Shown here piece after piece: positions 1-5,552 of a stretch of 5,953 bases of DNA. Under the pieces are notes generated by a model. The model did not search any database and was not told where the DNA came from. It saw nothing but the letters and a program-made list of their open reading frames with translations. Made by a program: the position numbers and the translations under genes. The DNA lies in the NCBI GenBank assembly GCA_016933315.1, contig JAFGBE010000118.1, forward strand, positions 1 to 5,953. The letters run 5' to 3'. Every line of letters begins with the position of its first letter. The first letter of the stretch is position 1. Source of the stretch: Candidatus Auribacterota bacterium. Its GTDB lineage: Bacteria > Auribacterota > UBA6266.

Positions 1-62
1 GCGTAGGCAGGAAGGCTTACCATCACCAACGCTATTACAACAGCAAATAATACTTTCTTCAT
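1..62 (-). CDS. secreted protein, signal peptide only (3' part beyond window)
   Basis: Only the first 20 codons and part of the next are in the window. They read as a classical Sec signal peptide: M-K-K start, a hydrophobic core of V, L, A, I and F residues, then a Pro and a small-residue end (LPAYA) that suits signal peptidase I cleavage. The ATG at 60-62 is preceded by AAAGGAG on the minus strand (69-75), 6 nt upstream, so this start is well supported. The gene follows the 188-residue secreted protein gene by 33 nt on the same strand, so the two are probably co-transcribed from the promoter near 784-811. The mature protein lies outside the window and its function cannot be said. The similar start (M-K/R-K-V) hints that it may be another exported protein of the same kind, which is inference only. 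Confidence 0.75.
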   Translation of the reverse strand, partial: MKKVLFAVVIALVMVSLPAY

Positions 63-95
63 CCTTTACTCCTTTCCTCTTTTATCCCCCACATT

Positions 96-662
96 TTATT
101 CCACAGATATATCGTCTATATACATTGTGCCGTCTTTATCGGTCGCGACCTGGTCTTCAAAAACTATCACAAACTCCGTGCAGCTGCTAAGGCTGCTAAG
201 CCCGAAACTAGAAAGAGGTATGGAAATTTTCTGCCAATCCGAATTGATTCCGGTTACATAGTATTTGCCTACCCCATCCGGCGTTTTAAGTTCTATTTTT
301 AATCTCTCGGTGTAACCTCTGGACGGATCGCCCTTAACCCAAAGGTTCAATGTCTTATACTGGGACAGGTCCATGTTGTTCAGCTTCATCCAGAAACCGT
401 TAAACGCGGCATTGGGCGAATCAACATCATAATCAAGCTTCAGGGAACACCCGCTATTCCCGTTTTTTACCATACTGTCAAATGATTCCCTGCAGGTTTG
501 CGTGCTGTCCTGAGGATCTTTATCCCATGCGCCTAGGCCGCCGCCGACATTGTTGGGCGAAGAGCCCGTATTAAAATCGGCAAGCACTGTTTCTGCGGAA
601 GCGCTTAAAGGCAGGATTACAGTAGTTAATAAAGCGGCTACACAAACAATAACTTTTCTCAT
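96..662 (-). CDS. secreted carbohydrate-binding-module-like protein
   Basis: A complete 188-residue exported protein. Residues 1-23 form a signal peptide ending ASA, with predicted cleavage before Glu24. The mature part (about 165 residues) looks like a single galactose-binding-like beta-sandwich of the CBM11/CIA30 type. It opens with a LADFNTG strand (28-33). It has a GAWDKDP segment (44-50), GFWMKL (89-94), a LNLWVKGD strand (106-112), KIELKTP (122-128), a DWQKISIPLSSF strand (142-153) and a closing TMYIDDISVE (179-188). Such modules bind glycans or sit in secreted proteins of unknown role. No catalytic domain is present. Cys57, Cys72 and Cys161 remain after signal cleavage, so one disulfide is possible. 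The start is set by AGGAGG (667-672 on the complement), 4 nt before ATG. The gene is first in an operon with the truncated secreted gene at 1-62. A sigma-70 promoter and a LacI-type operator lie upstream. The fold is assigned from sequence style; the ligand is unknown. Confidence 0.72.
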   Translation of the reverse strand: MRKVIVCVAALLTTVILPLSASAETVLADFNTGSSPNNVGGGLGAWDKDPQDSTQTCRESFDSMVKNGNSGCSLKLDYDVDSPNAAFNGFWMKLNNMDLSQYKTLNLWVKGDPSRGYTERLKIELKTPDGVGKYYVTGINSDWQKISIPLSSFGLSSLSSCTEFVIVFEDQVATDKDGTMYIDDISVE

Positions 663-737
663 TTCCCCTCCTTTTCCCCCTTATTCTCCAAAAATCATAA
701 TAGACCAGGTTTTACTATTGACAAATGTAACAACGTG

Positions 738-751
738 TGTAAACGGTTACA
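738..751. promoter_or_regulatory. LacI/GalR-type (cre-like) operator
   Basis: The 14-mer TGTAAACGGTTACA fits the CG-centred LacI-family pattern TGNAANCGNWWNCA at every fixed position. It lies between the promoter at 784-811 and the start of the secreted gene at 662, about 25-40 nt downstream of the predicted transcription start, a position that suits repression by blocking polymerase. A second half-site, TGTAAC (726-731), and the right arm form a perfect 9-bp inverted repeat (723-731 with 746-754). No regulator gene is in the window. Confidence 0.6.
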
Positions 752-783
752 TTTTTTCGCAAAAAAAAACAAAACCTACTATA

Positions 784-811
784 AATATAATACTATTTCA
801 GGATTTGTCAA
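784..811 (-). promoter_or_regulatory. sigma-70 promoter for the secreted-protein genes
   Basis: On the minus strand there is a perfect -35 TTGACA (complement of 806-811), a 16-bp spacer and TATATT (complement of 784-789) as -10, one base off consensus. Transcription should start near 777 and run into the gene at 662-96, leaving a leader of about 115 nt that carries the LacI-type site. The -35 starts about 15 nt after the stop codon of the phosphorylase gene, so the secreted genes can be expressed apart from the argF-phosphorylase transcript. Confidence 0.65.
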
Positions 812-825
812 GGCGATTATTTGCT

Positions 826-3630
826 TCACTTTAATATAACCTCGATAAAAATCTTCCGGCTTTTAGGAGGGCTTATAAAAAGACCCCTGTGTTCCCTGCC
901 GTTGATTAGTATCTTTTTTATTTTTCTAACGGCTTTTCCCGTAGGGTTTTGCACATTTATTACATATTCCGAGCCCTTGAATTTAGTGTAAAATTTCACA
1001 TCTTTCCAGCTCTCTCCTCCCGGAATTTTCGGATCTATGATAATCCCTTCAACATAAGCCCTGAAGCCTATTATATATCTTTCAAAAATAATGCGGGTCC
1101 AGACAGCCGAGCCGGTCAGGAGAGGATATTCGCCCCGCCCGCTTATGTGCCCGTTATCTTCGGAGACCCAGTACTCGGGAAGAAAAGGCGGTATTTTAGC
1201 CTCAGTCTGCTCATGATTCAGCGGATTAATGCCATCCCAGACCCTGAGCGCTTCCCCTGGTTTTCCCAGAAGCATCATAGCATATATCCAGAACAGGTTT
1301 GCGTGATTGAAAACAGCATTATTTTCCTTCGTTCCCGGGGCAAAACCTGTCAAGCGCCCTATCATGGGGTCAAATTCCCTGTAAGGAGGATAATTCAATT
1401 TCAGGCCGCCGACACTCCTGTCGCTAAGGTATTTATTAACCGATTTAATTACTTTTTCGGCCCTTTGCCCGTTGGCTACACCGGAGATAATAGAAAAAGA
1501 CTGCGGCATAAGGTTGATTTCAAATTTATTCTTTCCGGATTTTGTGTCGACCGGCTTTCCGTCCCTGTAAAAATAACCTGTGTAATATTCTCCGTTCCAG
1601 GCTTTTTTATTTATAACATCTTTCAATATAGATTCTTTTTCCCTGAGATCTCTTATGAGCTCATCTATGGGGATGCCGATTTTTCTGCCCGTAACCCCGC
1701 TATCCACTTTCCCGACAAAATCATCGAGAACTCTTTTCCTGGCAAGGGAATCGGAAGTGTTTTTGCCTAAAAGAATTTTTATTTCCTCCATTAATTCCAC
1801 TTCGGAAACGGATTTTTTATCTTTTAGTTTCTGAAGGTAACATGCTATGTCTCTGAGGTTCTGGACATTACCCATGCTGAAAGTAACGCTCTCACCCCAG
1901 AGCTGGTCCATACCGTCATTCCAATCGGCGCGTTTAATCGACAAAAGCCCGTTTTTCCCCGAATCATAGAACATGGTGAGGTTCTGGACCAGAATATGCT
2001 CCAGGACTGTCCCTAAAACTTTGCGCCGTTTTTTATCTTTTGCAAAACCCACAACATCTTCAGGCCAATCTTTATCAACGGAATCGCCCCTTCTCAGATA
2101 TAAGTCTTTGAAGTACGGCGCTTTCTTTTTCAGACAATAATCCATCTGCCCGATATAATCTACAAAAAGCAGCACCGTCTGGGCAGTCCAGTAAGGATGG
2201 TCACACCACAACCCGTTAACCTTATCGGAGCCGAAGGCCTTTGTCCTGGCAAAGAATCTTGTGGCATTTGTGCCGTCAAGCCTTATACCGGAGAGGGTAT
2301 CCAGCAACTGGGTCTCGACACCTTCGGCATCTACCAGTATCGCCCCTATCATATCCTGCCAGATTTCTCTCCATCCGCTGAAGTCGGTGCCATAATCGAA
2401 CTCAGGATGCCCCGTATTTCCGAACCAGCGCCTCATGGAAAGCTGGTAATACCACCACTTATTCCATGAAATATTGAAATCGCGGCTGCGAGTTTCGATT
2501 TTTTTCCGGTTTATGTTCTCATCCCAGAAATTTTTCACCTTGTTTAATTCCGCAACTGAATTCTTATATGTAGCCTTTTTTATCAATAAATCGGATTCTT
2601 TTTCCGTAATTCCGATACCGTTTTGCACGACAAAATGCTTTTTCTCTCCGGGCTTCAGAGTTACTGACGAAAACTGCACAGCGGCTACAGCCTCTTCGCC
2701 GAGCATTTTATATCTCGGCGGAATATCCGCCAGGATACTGAGCGGTTCGGCCCATCTTTGATGGGGGCCCAGGAAAGATTCCCTGTCCGTATAATAACGG
2801 TCGGGCTTTTTCCCTGTATCAGAACTGGCGCTCATAAAATATGTTATGTCGCTTTTCTTCGAACGCCCCTCTACCCACTCTATTCCCGGTTTTATCTTGA
2901 TAGACCCTTTTTTAACGTCCCAGTCCGCCTTATTGTACAGCCGCACGACGTCCCGGTGATATTCAACATAATGGCGGTTTCCCCCGAATACGGGAACGAC
3001 ACAGATAATATCCACTTCTTTCTTCTTGCGGGCTGTATTTTCAATCTCAGTTATCCAGTACTCGGTTTTATCCTTTAAAGGAATAAAAACTTCTATTTTC
3101 CCTTTCAGCCCCAGGCTTTTTGATTCATTTTCAACGGAGGCAAAACCCATACCGAAAGTCGAAACGAACGAATCGGGCTCTATTTTCCTCTGCGGGGCAA
3201 AATTCACGCACCAGCAGGATTTATCATCCCTGGAGCGCACCCATACAAACCGGCCCTGGTCCTTGGGGAAATAATGTCCGTCGAATTCGCCGAACATACG
3301 GGTATAGTCGATTCCGAAATAACCTCTGAGGAAATGGTCACAGATACTGTAACACTGCGGCCCTGTGGCAAGCATATGGACAAAGGGTAAGGGCAAGTTA
3401 TGCGACTGCTCCATCACACAGTCGCCATGACGGTCAAAAAACCAGAGCCTTTCCCCTTTTTCGGTTTTCCCAAGCATCCTGCCCGAAACATAGCTTTCGG
3501 TAACCAGGTTGCCTGACTCGTCTATCCATGCTTTTTTAACCGAAGGCCCGAGGGGGATTTTATCCACTACCTTCAGGCTTGATGGGGATGGCCTTTTAAT
3601 GCCTGAATAAAGCAATTTCCTTTTTTTCAT
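826..3630 (-). CDS. GH94-family glycoside phosphorylase (cellobiose/chitobiose phosphorylase-like)
   Basis: A 934-residue cytosolic enzyme with no signal peptide or membrane segment. GH94 enzymes cleave beta-linked di- or oligosaccharides with inorganic phosphate, inverting the anomer to give an alpha-sugar 1-phosphate. Domains, in order: N-terminal beta-sandwich (about 30-360, including FGMGFASVEN near 159-168 and a VFIPLKDKTEYW strand), helical linker, an (alpha/alpha)6 barrel (about 385-850) and a C-terminal beta-layer (about 855-934). Key motifs are GWREIWQD (419-426), DHPYW (477-481), ADWNDGMD (568-575, with Asp572 as the likely general acid next to Trp570), PGTKENNAVFNHAN (765-778, Lys768 and phosphate-binding His776) and LLTGSAVW (837-844, Thr839/Ser841 at the phosphate site). 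The Lys-to-His spacing of 8 matches what I recall for cellobiose phosphorylase (K658/H666). It is longer than the usual ~810 residues, partly from a Lys/Glu-rich insertion near 603-670. The start has only a weak GGAG about 12 nt upstream. It lies 18 nt after argF, probably in one operon. Family is firm; substrate is unresolved. Confidence 0.9.
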   Translation of the reverse strand: MKKRKLLYSGIKRPSPSSLKVVDKIPLGPSVKKAWIDESGNLVTESYVSGRMLGKTEKGERLWFFDRHGDCVMEQSHNLPLPFVHMLATGPQCYSICDHFLRGYFGIDYTRMFGEFDGHYFPKDQGRFVWVRSRDDKSCWCVNFAPQRKIEPDSFVSTFGMGFASVENESKSLGLKGKIEVFIPLKDKTEYWITEIENTARKKKEVDIICVVPVFGGNRHYVEYHRDVVRLYNKADWDVKKGSIKIKPGIEWVEGRSKKSDITYFMSASSDTGKKPDRYYTDRESFLGPHQRWAEPLSILADIPPRYKMLGEEAVAAVQFSSVTLKPGEKKHFVVQNGIGITEKESDLLIKKATYKNSVAELNKVKNFWDENINRKKIETRSRDFNISWNKWWYYQLSMRRWFGNTGHPEFDYGTDFSGWREIWQDMIGAILVDAEGVETQLLDTLSGIRLDGTNATRFFARTKAFGSDKVNGLWCDHPYWTAQTVLLFVDYIGQMDYCLKKKAPYFKDLYLRRGDSVDKDWPEDVVGFAKDKKRRKVLGTVLEHILVQNLTMFYDSGKNGLLSIKRADWNDGMDQLWGESVTFSMGNVQNLRDIACYLQKLKDKKSVSEVELMEEIKILLGKNTSDSLARKRVLDDFVGKVDSGVTGRKIGIPIDELIRDLREKESILKDVINKKAWNGEYYTGYFYRDGKPVDTKSGKNKFEINLMPQSFSIISGVANGQRAEKVIKSVNKYLSDRSVGGLKLNYPPYREFDPMIGRLTGFAPGTKENNAVFNHANLFWIYAMMLLGKPGEALRVWDGINPLNHEQTEAKIPPFLPEYWVSEDNGHISGRGEYPLLTGSAVWTRIIFERYIIGFRAYVEGIIIDPKIPGGESWKDVKFYTKFKGSEYVINVQNPTGKAVRKIKKILINGREHRGLFISPPKSRKIFIEVILK

Positions 3631-3648
3631 GCTGGGTGATATCTCCGA

Positions 3649-4596
3649 TCAGGAATTTTTCATAAGAATACTTAAAATGCCTTTTTGGACATGGAGCCTG
3701 TTTTCCGCCTGATCGAAAACAATCGAATTTGGATTGTCTATAACCTCATCAGTCACTTCCTCGCCCCTGTGGGCAGGCAGGCAATGCATGAAAAAAGCTG
3801 TTTTTTTAGCGCGGGCAAAAAGTTTTTTATTTACCTGGAACGGCTTGAAAATTTTCAGCCTTTTGGATTGCTCACTCTCTTTCCCCATGCTTACCCATAC
3901 ATCCGTATATACGACATCGGCATCTTTGACCGCCTCATAAGGATTTGTTCCCACCTCTATCCTGGCGCCGCTTGTTTTTGCCAGAACCCCGGCGGCATCC
4001 AGAATCTTTTTACTGCAGAAATACCCCTCCGGCGAGGCAATGCTCAAATCAAACCCCAGCAGACCGGAAGCCTGGACAAGAGAATTCACAACATTGTTGC
4101 CATCGCCGACATACGATACTTTTATCCCTTTAAGATCCGGATTAGAGGGATCAAGGGAAAATTTTTCGATAATAGTGAACACATCCGTTAAAATCTGGCA
4201 TGGATGCAGCAGGTCCGTGAGGCCGTTTATAACAGGCACTTCGGAATACTCGGCAAGTTCCTCGACTTTTTTGTGCGAGAATGTCCTGACCATTATTCCG
4301 TTGACCCACCGCGAAAAATTCTTCGCGGCATCGTAGATGCTTTCCCTCACGCCCAACTTAACCGTAGACGGATCGAGATTAATCGCGATTCCGCCCAGCT
4401 GGAACATCCCGACTTCAAAGGTAACCCTTGTCCTCAAAGAAGGCTTTTCAAAAAGCATGACAAGCGTCTTCCCCTTAAGGATATCAGCCTGCTTTTTTTC
4501 CTTGAGCTTCTTTTTCAGCTCCGCGGAAGCGGAAAATATCTCCAGGACTTCATCCTTTGACAAATCAGCTAAATCAATTAAATCCTTTTTTGCCAT
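3649..4596 (-). CDS. argF: ornithine carbamoyltransferase
   Basis: A complete 315-residue enzyme of normal length for the family. It joins carbamoyl phosphate and L-ornithine to make L-citrulline in arginine biosynthesis, in the cytosol, usually as a trimer. The carbamoyl-phosphate site shows as FEKPSLRTR (49-57), MVRTF (102-106) and HPCQILTD (131-138). The ornithine domain has the DGNNV segment (165-169), the DVWVSMG loop (232-238) and HCLPAHRG (271-278) with the catalytic Cys272, followed by QAENRLHVQK (296-305). These ornithine-type motifs (SMG loop, HCLP) separate it from aspartate carbamoyltransferase. The start ATG follows AGGGG (complement of 4603-4607) by 6 nt. A promoter lies at 4624-4652. 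No other arginine gene is nearby; the next gene on the transcript, 18 nt downstream, is a glycoside phosphorylase. Whether it serves biosynthesis (argF) or catabolism (arcB) cannot be proven from the sequence; the absence of arcA/arcC neighbours favours argF. Confidence 0.95.
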   Translation of the reverse strand: MAKKDLIDLADLSKDEVLEIFSASAELKKKLKEKKQADILKGKTLVMLFEKPSLRTRVTFEVGMFQLGGIAINLDPSTVKLGVRESIYDAAKNFSRWVNGIMVRTFSHKKVEELAEYSEVPVINGLTDLLHPCQILTDVFTIIEKFSLDPSNPDLKGIKVSYVGDGNNVVNSLVQASGLLGFDLSIASPEGYFCSKKILDAAGVLAKTSGARIEVGTNPYEAVKDADVVYTDVWVSMGKESEQSKRLKIFKPFQVNKKLFARAKKTAFFMHCLPAHRGEEVTDEVIDNPNSIVFDQAENRLHVQKGILSILMKNS

Positions 4597-4623
4597 ATTT
4601 ATCCCCTACTTAATGAAACAGTT

Positions 4624-4652
4624 ATTATCCGTAAAAACGTTTTTAATGTCAA
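4624..4652 (-). promoter_or_regulatory. sigma-70 promoter for argF and the phosphorylase gene
   Basis: On the minus strand there is a perfect -35 TTGACA (complement of 4647-4652), a 17-bp spacer and GATAAT (complement of 4624-4629) as -10, one base off consensus. Transcription would start near 4617, about 20 nt before the argF start codon, giving a short leader. It is back-to-back with the rightward promoter at 4680-4708; the two -35 boxes are 27 bp apart. Confidence 0.75.
4632..4645. promoter_or_regulatory. perfect 14-bp palindrome within the argF promoter spacer
   Basis: TAAAAACGTTTTTA is its own reverse complement and fills most of the spacer between the -35 and -10 of the argF promoter. 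A protein bound there would block polymerase, so it is a candidate repressor site. The AACGTT centre resembles LacI-family operators. It does not resemble the ArgR box (TGAAT...ATTCA type). The binding protein is unknown. Confidence 0.45.
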
Positions 4653-4699
4653 GATTTGACTTATTCTTTTATTTGCAACTTGACAAATACAAGATTTGA
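4650..4699. repeat. 10-bp direct repeat in the divergent promoter region
   Basis: CAAGATTTGA occurs at 4650-4659 and again at 4690-4699, exactly 40 bp apart. The first copy overlaps the argF -35 box and is part of a short inverted repeat (GTCAA-GAT-TTGAC, 4648-4660). The second lies between the -35 and -10 of the rightward promoter. The placement would let one factor touch both promoters, but the region is AT-rich and chance remains possible. Confidence 0.4.
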
Positions 4700-4708
4700 G
4701 GTTATATT
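4680..4708 (+). promoter_or_regulatory. sigma-70 promoter for the PEP-CTERM protein gene
   Basis: TTGACA (4680-4685), a 17-bp spacer and TATATT (4703-4708) form a near-consensus promoter. Transcription should start near 4715, leaving a leader of about 100 nt before the ATG at 4816. The leader carries two inverted repeats. I see no sigma-54 (GG-N10-GC) element, which some PEP-CTERM genes in other bacteria have. Confidence 0.7.
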
Positions 4709-4721
4709 GTGGAATAAGTTT

Positions 4722-4736
4722 ATTTCATATTGAAAT
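4722..4736. repeat. inverted repeat TTTCA-N3-TGAAA, copy 1
   Basis: ATTTCA-TAT-TGAAAT has perfect 6-bp arms and a 3-nt centre. It lies about 7 nt after the predicted transcription start of the PEP-CTERM gene. It shares the TTTCA-N3-TGAAA core with a second copy at 4773-4787. It could be a dimeric regulator site or a small RNA hairpin. Confidence 0.5.
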
Positions 4737-4772
4737 TAAGTGTTTATAAACTTTTATTTTTAGCCTTATATT

Positions 4773-4787
4773 GTTTCACTATGAAAC
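4773..4787. repeat. inverted repeat TTTCA-N3-TGAAA, copy 2
   Basis: GTTTCA-CTA-TGAAAC has perfect 6-bp arms and a 3-nt centre. Its centre is 51 bp from that of copy 1, close to five helical turns. It sits in the leader, about 28 nt before the start codon of the PEP-CTERM gene. Confidence 0.5.
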
Positions 4788-4804
4788 TAAGTTAACCGGA
4801 ACAG

Positions 4805-4813
4805 AAGGAGGAG
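4805..4813 (+). promoter_or_regulatory. ribosome binding site fixing the PEP-CTERM gene start
   Basis: AAGGAGGAG lies 2-5 nt before ATG 4816 (depending on register), and a signal peptide begins right at that ATG. The same frame is open upstream to a TTG at 4771, but that start has no comparable site and would put 15 polar residues before the signal peptide. The start is therefore 4816. Confidence 0.85.
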
Positions 4814-4815
4814 AA

Positions 4816-5487
4816 ATGAAGAGAAGTTTATTTGTAATCGTGCTTCTTGCGGCATTCACTGTTTTCTCATCTAATGCTCAAGCCTTGCTTGAAAACTTTG
4901 ATGACGGGGTAGCCGACGGATGGACAGCCGAAACAGGGACAACATGGCTTATTGACGGAGGAATCTATAAGAACAACGCGGGCGAAGGGTACTGGCAAAA
5001 GTCAACTGTAGACTGGGATTTCCAGGGAGGAAATATTTCGGTTGATTTCAGTAAAGGCTATTATGCCGCCGAATCAGGCATAGGGATACTTTTCGGAGGA
5101 GATTATACAAGCTCAATGTTCGCAGCGGGGCTATGGAAAGACACAAACGGCTGGATAATAGGCGTCAACGAATATTCATGGGACGGAAGCCGCTGGCAGA
5201 ATGCAGGCGGATGGAACAACCAGGCAATAGCTGCGTTGACAGCAGGACAGCAATATACACTATCCCTGGACGTAAGCAGCAGCGCCGCGACTCTCACACT
5301 GGGTTCCGATTCTGTTTCAAAATCCCTTTCGGGAATACCTTCGGGCAATATCGGGCTTTACAACAGCGTAAGCTGGGGTGAATTCGATAATTTCAGCGCT
5401 GATGTTGTTCCTGAACCGTCAAGTATAGTACTTTTAGGCATCGGACTGGCAGGAATCATAGGATTCGCAGTTAAAAATAAGGCGTAA
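4816..5487 (+). CDS. secreted PEP-CTERM sorting-domain protein with jelly-roll-like body
   Basis: A 223-residue exported protein. Residues 1-23 are a signal peptide (M-K-R start, hydrophobic core, cleavage near NAQA). The body starts with LLENFDDGVADGW (24-36) and TTWLIDGGIY (42-51), a pattern common at the start of LamG/concanavalin-like (also DUF1080-like) jelly-rolls, and ends with SWGEFDNFSADV (186-197), the usual closing strand. It is rich in Trp, Gly and Asn, as expected of a surface beta-sandwich; no catalytic residues are recognised. The C-terminus is a PEP-CTERM tail: VPEPSS (198-203), a hydrophobic helix (about 204-218) and a short Lys-containing end (KNKA). In known systems an exosortase (EpsH/XrtA type) removes this tail and the protein joins extracellular matrix or surface. 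The exosortase gene is not in the window. The gene is single, divergent from argF and convergent with the PIN gene. The body fold is inference; the sorting tail is clear. Confidence 0.88.
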   Translation: MKRSLFVIVLLAAFTVFSSNAQALLENFDDGVADGWTAETGTTWLIDGGIYKNNAGEGYWQKSTVDWDFQGGNISVDFSKGYYAAESGIGILFGGDYTSSMFAAGLWKDTNGWIIGVNEYSWDGSRWQNAGGWNNQAIAALTAGQQYTLSLDVSSSAATLTLGSDSVSKSLSGIPSGNIGLYNSVSWGEFDNFSADVVPEPSSIVLLGIGLAGIIGFAVKNKA

Positions 5488-5507
5488 CACCCGGATCCCA
5501 TAAATGA

Positions 5508-5533
5508 GGAGGGCATGTGACATTATGCCCTCC
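5508..5533. terminator. hairpin between convergent genes, possible bidirectional terminator
   Basis: GGAGGGCAT and ATGCCCTCC form a perfect 9-bp stem with an 8-nt loop, 20 nt after the stop of the PEP-CTERM gene and 19 nt after the stop of the PIN gene on the other strand. The position suits termination of both. The tails are poor: CCCCTATTTCTTC rightward and TCATTTATG leftward, neither a real U-tract, so intrinsic termination may be weak and the stem may mainly protect the 3' ends. Confidence 0.6.
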
Positions 5534-5552
5534 CCCCTATTTCTTCAATACT

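Noticed and set aside
718..723. TTGACA on the plus strand as a -35 box
   Set aside because: There is no plus-strand gene downstream for it to serve, so it is probably fortuitous.
761..775. T-run on the minus strand after the phosphorylase gene as an intrinsic terminator
   Set aside because: No stable GC-rich hairpin precedes the run, and it lies at the predicted start of the next transcript, so I do not call a terminator here.
550..834. 94-codon open frame on the plus strand crossing the intergenic region
   Set aside because: It overlaps the signal peptide region of the secreted protein and the promoter/operator region, and its translation looks like random AT-rich sequence.
949..1770. 273-codon open frame on the plus strand
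   Set aside because: It lies wholly opposite the GH94 coding region and its translation shows no recognisable domain or supported start; it is an antisense shadow.
3685..4191. 168-codon open frame on the plus strand
   Set aside because: It is opposite the conserved ArgF coding region and its product has no family features.
4597..4660. ArgR (ARG box) control of argF
   Set aside because: I found no TGAAT...ATTCA-type pair in the argF promoter; the palindrome there has a different sequence.
4771..4815. TTG start giving a 15-residue longer PEP-CTERM protein
   Set aside because: The strong AAGGAGGAG site and the signal peptide both point to ATG 4816. The extension would overlap the second inverted repeat and put polar residues before the signal peptide.
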